Shown: positions 45,774-57,381, counted from the stretch's first letter. The stretch: 64,000 nt of DNA from Nematostella vectensis (GCF_932526225.1 NC_064043.1:13824085-13888084); one strand, 5' to 3'. Notes: generated by a model from the letters alone, not told the origin. A program made the numbers and translations.

Positions 45774-46049
45774 TTATTTTGCGCAACTACATCTTTGAAT
45801 AACATCCACGAGCGTGGCTACAAAAGAAGCTTTGCGTCGGGCTGCTCCGGGCACTTGAAGCTCCAGCTCTTTGCAGATAGTGGGAAGGGTGGCCACTGAA
45901 AGAAAGGTGAGCCTGGACCTGGAGTACAAGTGGCACAAGTCGATGCCGTTCGCTTCTATTGGGTGATTTAGTTGGCATTCATCTAGGATGGCAGCTCTCG
46001 TACGGAAGTAGGCGGCTGCCTCCTCCGCAGCCTCTACTGCCTCCGCACC
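45774..46049 (-). CDS. Candidate terminal exon of an unknown transposon gene
   Basis: 92 open codons on the minus strand without a Met start. It begins after AATAACACAG, reads GAEAVEAAEEAAAYFRTRAA, ILDECQLNHPIEANGIDLCH, LYSRSRLTFLSVATLPTICK and ends with a Cys-containing tail (RCSCAK) and stop at 45774. Helical, well-formed composition, with no repeats, suggests a real exon. The acceptor abuts a perfect hairpin at 46057-46094. It belongs to the nested element or the CACTA-like element. No function recognised. Confidence 0.4.
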   Translation of the reverse strand, partial: GAEAVEAAEEAAAYFRTRAAILDECQLNHPIEANGIDLCHLYSRSRLTFLSVATLPTICKELELQVPGAARRKASFVATLVDVIQRCSCAK

Positions 46050-46056
46050 CTGTGTT

Positions 46057-46094
46057 ATTACCGGGCCATGTACACCTGTACATGGCCCGGTAAT
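46057..46094. repeat. Perfect 18-bp-arm hairpin
   Basis: ATTACCGGGCCATGTACA, spacer CC, TGTACATGGCCCGGTAAT. It lies at the acceptor of the candidate exon 45774-46049. Confidence 0.9.
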
Positions 46095-46310
46095 AGGAAC
46101 TCGCTGATTTAATCGGCGTTCCCCTGTATAGAGATGCAGCTTGTTGATTCTATCACTTCATTCCCAATTAATGGTACGCCCCCCTCCTCCCCCCGACTAC
46201 TTTTTGGTTGTAGCCAAGCTTGCCGGGAAGGGGGACTCCGATAAAAACAGACGGGGGTGACCGTCGGCAAAATTGATTGTAACCCGTTAGGGATGGCACT
46301 TTAGGCGTGG

Positions 46311-46600
46311 TTAACAGAAATTATTTCCTCTAAGAGATGGAAAATTGGGTGAGGTCGAAGGAATTTTTGCCCCTAAGGGATAGCAGAATCGAAAAAAAAA
46401 AACGTTTAACACCCCCTTAGGAATAGCAATTAATCGAATTTTATACCCTAAGAGATAACAGAATAGAAAAAAAAAAACGTTTAACACCCACTTAGGAATA
46501 GCAGTTGGTCGAATTTTACACCCTAAGAGATAGCAAAATCTGAAAAATCCTCCAACACCCCCTAAGAGATGGCAGTTGGTAGAAATTTTATACCCTAGAT
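46311..46600. repeat. ~84-bp tandem repeat, three to four units
   Basis: Units carry ACCCTAAGAGATAGCAGAAT, an A9-11 run, CGTTTAACACCC and CTTAGGAATAGCA. Related sequence occurs at 35140-35235. Nothing coding is seen between 46600 and 47744. Confidence 0.8.
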
Positions 46601-47744
46601 TGACCGAGCGGGTTTGAAGATCACCCAAATATTGATATGCACTCCCCTCGTTTTTCATTTTTGCTCAAATCCAAGATGGTGGCTATAATACACCGGGTAA
46701 ACGCCCCCCCCCCCCCCCCCCCCCTTATTGAAGGCTTTTCAAATATCATTCTTTTTCCAAATGGTACCTATGGTTGAGCAAGCCACACCTTCCCCCCTCC
46801 TCAGTCCTCTGGTCCTATGATCTCCTGCCTGAGACTTTGTCAGAGTAAAGAAGTGCTTATAGAGAGTAATTACCTGCTTGCAATAAGCGTTTACTGCACC
46901 TTACGCGCAATGATAGAATCCTGCGTTGTCTTGCTTGTAGTATGCCGGTAAAGTGAATAGTGAACGCGATTTTTTTACTGGTTAGCAAGACAATCGATTG
47001 GCCAGGACAAAATTTGGACGGCTGTTTATCCCGGCCAGACAAATTTTGTCCTCCTAGTGCGGTTAGGCCCTAAGTTAACGCGCGAAAAAATGAAAACAGA
47101 AAAGTAACCTCAACATTTACCTAGGGAGCTTTTTTTGGACAAATGCTCCCTGACAAGAATGGAATTTTTTTGGTAGTATTGAAAACAATAGTAAAAAGCA
47201 TCAACTGTTATTTTTTCTTACTTTCTTTTTATAACTCAATTTACCTGGGGAATGGAAATTGGTTGGTTATATTATAAACAATAGTAGAAAAGCTTCAACT
47301 GTTATTTTTTCCTGATTTCTTTGTATGAACGCTTGTTGAATAAATTAACTCATCGAATTTGCATAACAACACGACAGCAGAAGATGGTACGCGTTTCTAG
47401 TCCACGGAAGTAGGGAACGAAAGAAAATAATATAATGCTTATAGAACGAGGGATGGATAGAAATAAACATAGGACGATTTAAAAATAACTTTCGTGGCAA
47501 AAAGTTTTGAGATGCTCATGAAGCGGAAGAATAAAGAACCGGAAGTTTTTAGTGCCGATAATAATTATCATGCATGCGGATTGTACTTTAAAATGTTATG
47601 AAAATATAATCTTGAAAAGCATATAAACATCAGAGAGACAAGAATATTTGATCAAATACCAGTATTTTCAAGAATAATATTGCATCCTTTTTTTGGGGAG
47701 TTTTAATTGTTATTTATAAGTTTTTGGTAGCGAGGCATTAAAAA

Positions 47745-48310
47745 GTGAGTGTCGGCATTTGTTTAAAATTAGGGTCAAGTGGGGGTCATATTTCGGCTTG
47801 TAAAAAAGTCGGATTTTATTTGCCCCTAAATTTTATTTCACATATCAAAAGTAGAAATGATGCTCTTTTCGATGAATGCAATCATTTTTGCCAAATCCAC
47901 ATCTCATCGGCGATATTACACGATTATTTCAAGGCTTTTCAAAGTCATCTTAAAACATAAAATAAAATAAAATCGCGTAAAATAATAAGGTGCTGACAGA
48001 ACAGCTTATCTTTCAGCCTGGGAGTTCCTTATTATCTATTCTTTAGGTTTATATAAGCTGTAGTTGTTTTATCACGCGTTGCGAACCGGTTTTTAGTCTT
48101 TTTCTAACAACCACGAAATTGTCTCAAATCCGGGTGCGGGAGACGAAAAATTACTTTTCGGCTTCTATCGCCAAAAATATTTATCCAAATTGCTTCAAAC
48201 TTTCACAGGATACCATGGTCACCCATACCTATTGCCAGTTTAATTTTGAGCTAGGGCACCCAAACTTCATTTTTCCGAGAAATCTCGACGAACTCAGACC
48301 GCTGGTCTTA
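47745..48310. repeat. Right arm of the ~560-bp inverted repeat
   Basis: Reverse-complement partner of 41475-42034; GTCGGCATTTGTTTA at the inner end and CGCTGGTCTTAA at the outer end. Confidence 0.85.
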
Positions 48311-48575
48311 AATCTCCTAAAGATTATAAGTTTTCGATAAAGGCAAAGAAAGTTACTTAAAGTCAATACTACATTTAAAGGAATTTAAGTTAACAATCAA
48401 TATCTACTTAAAGTTGCTACTGACTATAAGAGCCCCACTTAAATGTAACTTAAATTATTTTTTAAAGTTACTACTGACTTTAAGTGTGGCCTTTAAATGC
48501 AACATATAGACAGTAGTAAATTTAAGGTACATTTCGGATATGTCTTAAATGCACTTAAATTCTTTATTTCGTCCA
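48311..48575. repeat. ACTTAAA-rich repeat ending in a second CACTGGACGAA terminus
   Basis: Repeated AAAGTTACTACTGACTTTAAG and TTTAAATGCA motifs. The stretch ends TTCTTTATTTCGTCCAGTG, i.e. in reverse CACTGGACGAAATAAAG, like the CACTA-type terminus at 37934. No left partner was found. Confidence 0.5.
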
Positions 48576-48871
48576 GTGTCATAATTATTTATAATATAGA
48601 CACCAGTGTTTTGCTAGGTAATAAGCTTATATACACAACTCGTAAAATTATAATATAGGAAACTACATTCGGGACCTCGAATGATGAATTCTGATGAATC
48701 ATTTGAAGCGATTTTGTCTGTTTTCTGTGTATGTCTATATAATTAAGATAAAAAACGGTGGTAGTAAGATTACATGGCCAATGCTTACAATTCAGCTTTC
48801 TCTGCTCTAATATTCGGACTCCAGCTTCATGGAGGACGCCATCTTGTGAGTGGAATACAAGTGTCACGTGG

Positions 48872-48921
48872 TTTTACTGTATGTAAGCGACATACAGAGA
48901 AACCACGTGACTGTGACGCAA
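48872..48921. repeat. Imperfect hairpin CACGTGGTTT...AAACCACGTG
   Basis: Arms of ~21 bp with one mismatch around AAGCG (TGTCACGTGGTTTTACTGTA and its reverse). Confidence 0.6.
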
Positions 48922-49333
48922 GATACTAATATATCTTGACTGCGGGATTTTCGAACAATGTTTTAAGGGTAAAATAAATAAGTTATTTACCGACTTGAGG
49001 TCGGTCCGAATAGAGAAAAACTGTGACAGAGGTCTGGGAAATGCTGACCGAGGCCGGACCTCCCAGCCGTTAAATAACCTATATATTACACCGCCATCTG
49101 GTCGCTCTCGCCTTTTTTCCATCAAACCCGCGTATAAGAAACACACACAAAAAACTCGACGATTTTCACTAGTATCTTGATGATGATTTTAGATGTTTGG
49201 CCTACTAAAAGCGACAACAAAACAATTTGTCGCACACGACTGTCACCGTCAAACACTAAGTGATATATGAAAACACACCTTGCAGATATAAGTAAAGATA
49301 ATCTAGTGAGTGTAAATCCATGCAAATCTAAAT

Positions 49334-49660
49334 TTGATCTTTGAACTGTATTTGCACAAAATACAAACATGAAATTTACATACAAATTTACAACCCAAGC
49401 AAATTATTCAAAGTTGATCTTTGAACTGTATTTGCACAAAATAAAAACATGAAATTTACATAAAAATTTACCATCCAAGCAAATCAGTCAAAGTTGATCT
49501 TTGAAATGTTATTTGCACAAAATACAAACATGAAATTTACATACAAATTTACCATCCAAGCAAATTATTCAAAGTTGATCTTTGAAAAGTGTTTGCACAA
49601 CATGCAAATATAAAATTTGTATACACGTTTACTACCAAAGCAAATCAGGCACCAAATATA
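49334..49660. repeat. 80-bp subterminal tandem repeat, four units
   Basis: TTGATCTTTGAACTGTATTT starts units at 49334, 49414, 49494 and 49575, each with TTTGCACAAAATA, CATGAAATTTACATA and CCAAGCAAAT. It lies within 400 bp of the right end of the CACTA-like element, as subterminal transposase-binding repeats often do. Confidence 0.85.
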
Positions 49661-49730
49661 GTGCCTGATATTTACATCATATTTGCGCGATAGGCAAAGT
49701 TGTGTAAATCCGTTTTTTCGTCCAGTGTTT

Positions 49731-51789
49731 CCCATAGGATTTTTATAATTATCCAAAAAATCTTTAGCTAGAATTGATAGTCATGTTAAGACCCTCTACT
49801 AGAGATAATTCATAAAGCTTAATTGAATGCGAATTATAAGAAAAACAACAATTAAAAGGCTTGAGAACGATGACGCGACTCCAACGAGCGCACGTGTAAG
49901 CGATCAAAACTGAACGAGACAAATACCTTAACATTTTCTCGACGACTTTGCCTTCTTGATAGACTTATTTCTCTCTAAAACCCTTTCACAGTTCGAACCC
50001 CACATTGCTCTTAGATTCGCTATCGGTTTTTCTGTGCCTAGCTACAAGAATGTCAACTTTGCGGAACTTGTTGGCTCCGGCGTAGCAGCTTGTTCGAATT
50101 GCCTAAGGTTCGAAAGGTGCAAAATTCTGATTTCCCCGACGATTTTCACACAAGTCTATTTGCACCGTGTCATTTTAGGGGTGGAAGGAACATTGACAAG
50201 TCAGTTGCTAGGCCGTCATTTTTGCAGCTTTTGTGGCCTCGGGAATCCGCAAAGTAAACTTCTACTGGCTTGTGTTGTGGCCATGACCGTCGCCTTCCTT
50301 CCGCGCGCTTTTTCTCTTCCCGCTGAGCAAGTGTGACGTCACAAGCCCTTCATGATGTCGCACTTGATAGGACAAAACACCAACTTCACGCAATATTTTT
50401 TTCCAATGGGTTTTTGTGGATCGAAAAAGCTTTAAAATCTTGTTTCTTTGATATTTGAGGTTTAAAAAAATGATACAAAAAGGCTATGTTTCCTTTCGCT
50501 TCAGAAACACTTTAAAATTGTTTTTGCCAATCACCCTTGTTGCCTGTTTTTTTTTTATCGGAGCCTCCCCCTGGACTAAGGTGTAATAAGCCAGTAAAAA
50601 GAATCATAGTCCTGCAATCACACCATCCTTAGTGCCGAATGAAGTATATTCTTTACTATTCTTAAAAAAAACGCGTCTTGGCCTTTCCAGTAAATATCCG
50701 CCCCCCAAAAAAGGAGAACCGTCAATAAGGGATAGGTAGTTTTCTTAGTTTTCTCATGGACACTAGTGAATTTCGAAGCTTTTTCCATAAGAATTGAGAG
50801 AATCTGACCAAATTACAATTAATCCGCTCTTCGGATTCCGGTTGTTTTAGATCATCATAAAAGTTTTATTTTACAGTTTTCTAGTTATAACAACAGAGAG
50901 ACTCTATAAGGACAGTATTTTATCTTTATTTTGATTCTACGAAGAATATAGTAACAAGTGTGATCTTCACCCGTCCTGCAAAAGATCCCCCAAAACGATG
51001 AGTCTGTCTCAGTCTAACCAAATTTATGTTATAATATGGTTGATTCTAAATTATGTTGAGATATGATTGTTCGGGATGTGGTTTGCACGCTTTACAAAAA
51101 AGCGTTTTTTAATAAAATACGACAAATAATGCAGTAGGGCATTTGTACGCATTCTATTTGCGCCCACAAGCTGGGAAAGCTAGAGAGTGCTCTATAACAG
51201 GTTCTAAATGAGAATAAAATAGATTTGTTCTACAAAAGGTCTTCAGTCATTCTTAATTTACTTAGGTGGAAATTGCTTTACATGTCTTTTTTGTCAGTCG
51301 GTCAGGCGATCATAGGTGACACCCGCCTACAGGGTCCCAAAGAGGAACCCGTATAGATGATGACAAATACTATATTTTGTGTAAAGCGTTTATCAACATC
51401 GCACAACTAAAAAAATACACCTATTTCACAAAAGGTTTTCAGTACAAATGGCGAATGGCAAATGTTAAATGACTTATGGGTACTAAATATTCGTAAAATT
51501 TAAGGTGTTAAATAAAGTCCAGCAACGTCAAAGCCAAGCATTGGTAACCTTTAATGCTGGATAACTGTTTTGATGTTTCCATATTCTTTTCGAGACGCAT
51601 GGTTACTTTCGGTCGTAGAACTGCCATATACCAATCGCCATTTGCCATTTGCACTGACAACATTTATTGAAATTGATATGGTCGATTTGCGCTTCAGTTT
51701 TCTTCATTTGAAAAGGACGGTATTTTGCACAAAATATATAATGTGGCCGGTATTTCATAAGGAAAATTCCATCACGATAAATACTGAAG
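49731..51789. other. No gene recognised
   Basis: Contains a GTGACGTCAC palindrome at 50333-50342 (a CRE/ATF-type site by sequence) and a GC-richer patch at 49950-50340 with an open frame that matches nothing I recognise. CTTTCGCTTCAGAAACACTTTAAA (about 50496) recurs in reverse near 35345. Confidence 0.4.
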
Positions 51790-52080
51790 TCTATTCAATC
51801 CTTGGCAAGCTTATCCATCTCGAACGATTGCCGTTTTCTTCACATGGGAAGAAACGGAAATTTTCAAGAGCATATCGATAAAACGGCCGCTGATGGCTCT
51901 AGTTGAACCCTAGGCCCAGTGTACACGCGGTCGCAAATATATATCGTTGCTACCGTTTTTTTTTTCATATGAAAAAGCAGTAATTTCATATAAAAAAGCG
52001 GTATTTTCCCAAAAATATATATTTCGGAAAAATACCGTTTTTTCAAATGAAAATACTGTATTTTCATATGAAAAATCTGC
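51790..52080 (-). repeat. Dispersed repeat, inverted copy of 33540-33830
   Basis: See 33540. It ends in several TTTTTCATATGAAAAA units. Confidence 0.7.
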
Positions 52081-52438
52081 TTTTTACCAATGGACTGATA
52101 CAGCTTTTTCCTTATGAAAAAGCGTAACGAGCTAGTGTCTTCGTGCCGTCACAGGAACAAAGCCTTGTTATATGCAACAGCTGAACTATTCAATTTCATC
52201 ATAACAGCCATTCAAATTTCACGCCCTATTTTTATGTTAATTTTATACATAGATAGTATATAAGTGATGATAGTAATATATTCTTAATAAATCTCCTGAT
52301 GAGTGGGCAACCACGAAACAGGCTTGTAGAGATGAAACGGTAGTTCGCGTGTTTTTTTTCCTACAAACCAAGATATATCCCGCTCTACACCTATGTATTG
52401 AGCACTGTTACATGAACACCTGCACTCACGCATTATAT

Positions 52439-52563
52439 CTTTTTTGAAGACCACAAGTGAGACGTGAGACGCCTATTTTAAGATATATATATATATATAT
52501 ATCTAAAAATAATATATCTCTTAAAATAGGCGTCTCACGTCTCACTTGTGGTCTTCAAAAAAG
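52439..52563. repeat. Perfect 45-bp-arm foldback
   Basis: Arms 52439-52483 and 52519-52563 are exact reverse complements (CTTTTTTGAAGACCACAAGT at the outer end), separated by 35 bp of TA-rich sequence. Confidence 0.9.
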
Positions 52564-52579
52564 AGCTGTATTTTGAATC

Positions 52580-52870
52580 ACACTTAGGCCTTGGGTACCT
52601 TTGTTCAAGAGAGTGGCTCCAAGAAGCCTTGGGTCGAGAGGGGTGGCACCTTTAAGAGGCCTGGGTTCGAAAGGGGCGGTTCCAAGAGGTCTGACCCAAG
52701 ATATGTCTCAAAGTGGCCTGGGTGGCTTTAATTGGCCTGGGTTCATAAGGGATAGCTTTAAGAGGCTTGGTCCAAGAAGGCGGCTCCAAGAAGCCTGGGT
52801 TCCAGTAGGGTGGCTTTAATTGGCCTGGGTCTTAGAGGCCGTGGTCCAAAAGGCCTTGGTAAAGGGGGTT
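52580..52870. repeat. Degenerate minisatellite, GGCCTGGGTTC units
   Basis: About eight diverged units of the type AAGAGGCCTGGGTTCGAAAGGGGTGGCTTT. B-box-like GGTTCGAA strings here belong to the repeat and are not tRNA genes. Confidence 0.7.
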
Positions 52871-52936
52871 ATGAATACGAATCTTTAGGCCGATCGTGTA
52901 AATGGTACATCCTAACCTTAACTCTTTATTTGCGTT

Positions 52937-53130
52937 AGTTCGTTACCTGTACAGTATGTGGGTGAGCCTAAAGGCCGTTCGAGCTAACCCGCAGTGCAGC
53001 ATGGGATGCCTGATGAACGTGATGCAAATCATAACACAAGGCGAGGAAGAGACGTGCAAAGGACGACGGGAAATCTCGGAAAATCAAAACGAGGCTTCAG
53101 GGCAAGAAGCTGTCCAAGAAGTACACTAAC
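52937..53130 (+). CDS. Possible terminal exon of an unrecognised gene
   Basis: After TTTGCGTTAG the frame reads VRYLYSMWVSLKAVRANPQC, then SMGCLMNVMQIITQ and a charged tail ending at TAA. AATAAA follows at about 53143. The composition looks protein-like (paired Cys, charged C-terminus), but no family is recognised and no upstream exon was found. Confidence 0.3.
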
Positions 53131-53149
53131 AGGGTCCAACTCGAATAAA

Positions 53150-54480
53150 AGAAAAAGAAAATCATGATAATTTTCATTTTTAGAATTAGAATATCCTTGA
53201 ACATTGGATCTTGAGTCTTTTTACTGGGATAGCCCTTAATGTGCTATAATAGTTACTCGGCAAAATTGCATTATTAAAATTTCTAGAGCATACTTAAATA
53301 GGCGGTAAATCTGCAGAGGCTAACAGAGGAACTAAAATCATTTTTGTCTAAATTTGTGAAATATGATTTGGCGGGCCAATGTTTATTGAAAAATGGATTC
53401 ACAGCTGTGTCGACGTTTTAGAAGTTTAAGATTAAAATGAAATTTCATTTAGGCCACGTACTCCTTAGCCAAAGCAAGCCGTTTAACTGATTGTAAATAT
53501 ACCCAACGGTTTATCTAAAATGTCCTTACACTGGAACATTGTAGGATTGTGAGTGCAAAAATGCAGGATATAAAAAATTAGAAAGTGCGAACTTTAACCA
53601 GAAAAGTGATAATTCCACCTCCCCAGTGCCGTAGCAGGCCTCGAAATATGGGGGGTGACACAATGCAGGAAACTTAAGAAAATATTCCGGGCACAGCCAC
53701 GCCCCTACTGGTCATTTTCTTAAATGTTTTTTAATTATTAGGGGGTAAGGTGGGGGGGGGGGGGGTGGGGCACGTGCCTTCAGTGCCCCACCCCGTGCTA
53801 CAGCCCTGGTCCCTGACATGTTTCTGATTTAGGATCACAAATAGGGTACTGCATGTTCTAGTTTTACGAATAACACAACTCTCATCTGCTTATCGTTACG
53901 CTGAAATTTGGAGTGAAGGTTCCGGTTATCGACTTGTCTCACGTCTTCAATTCTACCAAATCGCCGTCTAACAAAATCACTAGGGCGTACCCAAGCTAAA
54001 CTTGGAGTTCACCTTACTGAAGAGACTGAACTCAAATTCGTGTATTTTCACAGTGTTTTATAGAATGCTTTAGCTTTCTGTACGCGCCGCTCCTACTTTC
54101 GCCCCATTTCAATTTTCGACCAATTAGAGAGCAAGGGTAACACCAGACACAGGTATCCCATTGGACCACGGAAACTTTATCGTATAGTCACATACCGCTT
54201 TTCTATGACTATGGGGCTCCGCTATATGACTATATAAGTCCCGAAGAATCCAAGCACGGAAACAATCCGAAATTTAGGAAAACGTGAAAGAGCTATTTTC
54301 CTATAGTATGGAAACGAGGCTGAAACCGAAAGTGCTCTTTTTTCTGGCATTCTTGCTAGCGAATATTGCTTTTTAGGTGAAACAACATAAAAAATGATTC
54401 AATACAAGTTGCTGGATATTGTAAGTGATTTATTTTCACATTTACGGCAAGCATATGCTTTACGGCAAACATCCGCTTTC
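53150..54480. other. No gene recognised
   Basis: AT-rich, with a G13 tract at about 53752 next to GTGGGGCAC/GTGCCCCAC-like sequence and a TATATAAG string at about 54231. No convincing coding region. Confidence 0.4.
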
Positions 54481-54489
54481 AATCATCGG

Positions 54490-56450
54490 CTAGTTCGTTA
54501 TCATCGTCGCTATCCTCGGGCTGCTTGCTGATGAAGTGCATGCGCTACTGCGGCACTGGCGGCAAGCCGGTGAGCAATCAAGGCCGTGCTTCCGGCAACT
54601 ACAACGTCCAGTAGAGCAATCACTCCCGCCAGTTGAACCTGTTCCATCTTTAGCAAATTCTGAGGTTCCAGTTGTAGGTCTGTTAGTTTTGGGAGTACCT
54701 GGCCGTTCGTCAGATGCCATCCCCAATCCTCGATCGACATTCCCAATTCATTGCACTGCCACTGGTTTACCTGATAATACAAAAGAAATTATATGATTGA
54801 TGAGAATGAAAAACACAAGAATCAATCAAATAAAAATACTTCACCTGCAAGAACACGCTATAACCATGGTATTTAGCTGCGGCAGATGTGTGAGAGAGCT
54901 TCTGTGGCTGTATTTGACGGCCTTTGGTGGCCACTTTCTCGGAGTAGCGTCGGTACCGGAGGCTGTCCAGACTCTCTCCTTGTTTCCACCATAGAGTTGA
55001 CACGTTCTTGTCAAATACTTTAGCTTGGCTTTGAAAGTACGGCAATTTATACTTCTTGAACGGCGTGGATTTCCTGAAGGTCGAGACGTGGTGTCGCACC
55101 CTGAAACTGCATGAAAAAAAAATTATCTCTACTTATCTCCTAACCAAGCTCTGCCCTCACGTGTTTCATGATCCAAACTCTACTTCCACTCGAGTTGCTT
55201 TTGGGCTCAGGCCGGAAGTATAAGTTATGCTCGTCTGTCTGGGTGTGATAACACAGCAAGACGAGTAGATCTGTGTCCCCTACAAGTGTGGTTGGATAAT
55301 TGGCGGCAGATTCTTCGGCTGTTTGACGATAAGGACGTCTGCGTTGTTCTCCGCTTATAAGGTACTACATCCAGCTTCTGAAAGGTAACGCCTTAGCATG
55401 GTAATGGTCTTGTTGTCAGCGTTTGAAAGGAAGGCATCTTTCTTGATTGTTACTTTCATGTCATGCGTGAAGTTGACAGTACAATCGTCTTCCCAACGGA
55501 GCGCATCAGATGGGTCATACTTTTGGTGGGAGGTTTGTTGTTGTAGCCATCAAACACCACGGTCACTTGGTTGCCAAACTTTCTCTTGACATACTGGCGC
55601 CCCTTTCTTGGTAAGAGCACTTCCAAGGCGACGTGATTAGGTGCAGTAGCGCGCCTACATCAAGCACATAATGAACGTCAGTAGAAGGCGCTGTCTTGGC
55701 GTCAGATGAAAGCTTAGCCTACAGGTGATCAGCATGAGAAGCCTTCTGAGACAACAGACTGTCCGACCATCGAAGATAAAATCTTCTCTCCTTTGACGCG
55801 AGCTTTAACAACATCAAATAATTCATCGGCGTTTATTCCATTCATAATGTTCTTTAGACCAGGTTCCTGTGCAAACGGGTCCTTGTCATTAACGAGTGAC
55901 TTAAGGACTTCTGTGGTATCGTTCGTATCGCGCTCCTGCCTCGATCTTGTCATGTCTTTGTTTTGTTCGCTTGAGTCATGTGAGATCCTGGCAGCTGGCT
56001 CGTACTAACGGTCACTGCAAATCGAACAATTTTCTGATTAGAAATTGATCTCAAAATTGATGCGAAAGGTTACCACTTGTCCGGTTTAGAGTTATCGAAG
56101 AAACATACCATACTGCCTAGCTTCACTCGGGACAGGAACAGGGGAGGAGCACGGCTCTCTTACACCTGACGTTGGGAATGGCGGCTCTAGAGGCACTTTG
56201 CCTATAGAAAAAAAAGATAACAATGCCTAGTTTTAAAGCTTAATCTTTTATAATAAATAACTCAAAGGCCAAATAAGATAAATACGCACCTCCCCCGTTT
56301 CTCTGAGGTATTGAGCAGCTTAGGGTGGCCGAGTACAGTAGCGTATTTAGAGCAGCGTCAACGATGAGATGACCCGTAGAGCACGCGCTACACTTAGCAT
56401 ATGTTCCACTGCATTAGGGGCGTGAATCAGTGTGCTCTGAAGAAGTCTTA
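54490..56450 (-). pseudogene. Transposon-associated gene with PIN-like region and CXC tail, decayed
   Basis: Minus strand exons: about 56420-56290 (CSACSTGHLIVDAALNTLLY), 56202-56106 (GKVPLEPPFPTSGVRE), 55960-55130 (KNIMNGINADELFDVVKARV; DVHYVLDVGALLHLI; QVTVVFDGYNNKPPTKSMTH; DTDLLVLLCYHTQTDEHNLY; PEPKSNSSGSRVW), 55100-54847 (LRYRRYSEKVATKGRQIQP; SAAAKYHGYSVFLQ) and 54771-54490 (VNQWQCNELGMSIEDWGW; then in another frame CSTGRCSCRKHGLDCSPAC). VVFDGY and DTDLLVLL recall the acidic motifs of PIN-like nucleases; the tail is a tesmin/TSO1-like CXC cluster. The same architecture recurs in multicopy predicted proteins of cnidarians and arthropods. Frame changes near 55610, in 55430-55330 and near 54640 show decay. 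Confidence 0.6.
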
Positions 56451-57039
56451 TTGAATACGAAAATTTGGCACAGTCGAATTCCAGTTTTTGGTGTATAGCT
56501 TATTCTGAAAAAAAAAATTACATTTCAAAGCAATGAGAGTTTATTATGACCTTTATTCTAGGATATAAAACAATTACAGGAGGTGATCAATCGTGAAAAT
56601 ATCCGAGCTAGTTACTGAGATCACAGGCTTCCCACCCGCGTCAGTGAAGGATTTCTAAGGACATACGAATTCACGCAAATAAACATCTATGAGTTATATC
56701 TTCATGCTCTATTCATGAAATAAACTTAGTTGGGATGTAAATGTATGCGTCTGTGGTGTTTTTTCTTCCCAAGAAGCTCAATTTTACATGTTTAAAGCGA
56801 TATAACTTTGTCTCGGATTTTGAGACGATACTAAGTATGTTAATGAGACAAGGCTGCCAACTTTATTCTGACTACTTCAGCTTCAGCGCGATTTTCTGCC
56901 GGATTTTAAGCAGTACGAAAACACTGACACTGGTACAAGATGGGAGAAGGATGGAACTATCTCCGAATCGAGTTTTTAAGCAATCCGCCTGGAAATCTGC
57001 GAGAAATGATTTTTTAAACGTCAATTTTAGCTTTCCGTC
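56451..57039. other. No gene recognised
   Basis: CGAATTCCAGTTTTTGGTGTAT at about 56477 recurs near 33405 (GATTTCCAGTTTTTGGTGTAT), marking a dispersed repeat. The remainder shows nothing. Confidence 0.4.
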
Positions 57040-57355
57040 GATGATCGGGCCATAGCAGCTGGTCAAATGGCATCCTTGGAATGTAAATGGCATACACAGC
57101 GTAGCCCCACACTACCCTAAACATTTCTTTGTCCCTTCTCCATCCCTCTTCTAGATCGACAGGTCGCAAACGTCGACAGTCCGCATGTACTCCCCATAGC
57201 TGTACAAGTGACGTTTCACACAACAACTCACAATTTAGATGTTAGTGAGGAAACTATGACATAGATAAGTCGGGTCTAGGGTGGTGTGGGGCTAAGCTGT
57301 CTATGCAAATTACATTCCAAGGATGCCATTTGACCAGCTGCTATGTCCCGATTAT
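57040..57355. mobile_element. Foldback MITE, ~85-bp arms
   Basis: 57040-57125 is the reverse complement, with few mismatches, of 57268-57355. Both share CATAGCAGCTGGTCAAATGG, CATCCTTGGAATGTAA and GTAGCCCCACAC-like sequence. Confidence 0.8.
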
Positions 57356-57381
57356 CGTGTTGTGTGCACAGTACCGGGTGT

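Larger units (their letters stand above)
37934..49727. mobile_element. 11.8-kb CACTA-like DNA transposon, with nested insertions
   Basis: The left end CACTGGACGAAAAAACGG and the right end in reverse are identical for ~22 bp. TTT lies directly outside both (37931-37933, 49728-49730), a 3-bp target duplication as in CACTA/EnSpm elements. Subterminal 80-bp tandem repeats sit inside the right end. The element contains a spliced gene (-, 38853 to ~40960), an inverted-repeat pair at 41475/48310 and a LINE nested between them. No classical CACTA transposase domain was identified, so the superfamily rests on termini and target duplication. Confidence 0.65.

Noticed and set aside
49980-50010. Possible tRNA around CAGTTCGAACCCC
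   Set aside because: B-box-like string only; no A box or acceptor stem at the right distance.
49956-50336. 126-codon open frame as a gene
   Set aside because: No recognisable domain, no splice or poly-A context; it lies in a locally GC-rich stretch where chance frames are longer.
52640-52680. tRNA B-box-like GGGTTCGAAAGG
   Set aside because: Part of a minisatellite unit with no A box or stems.
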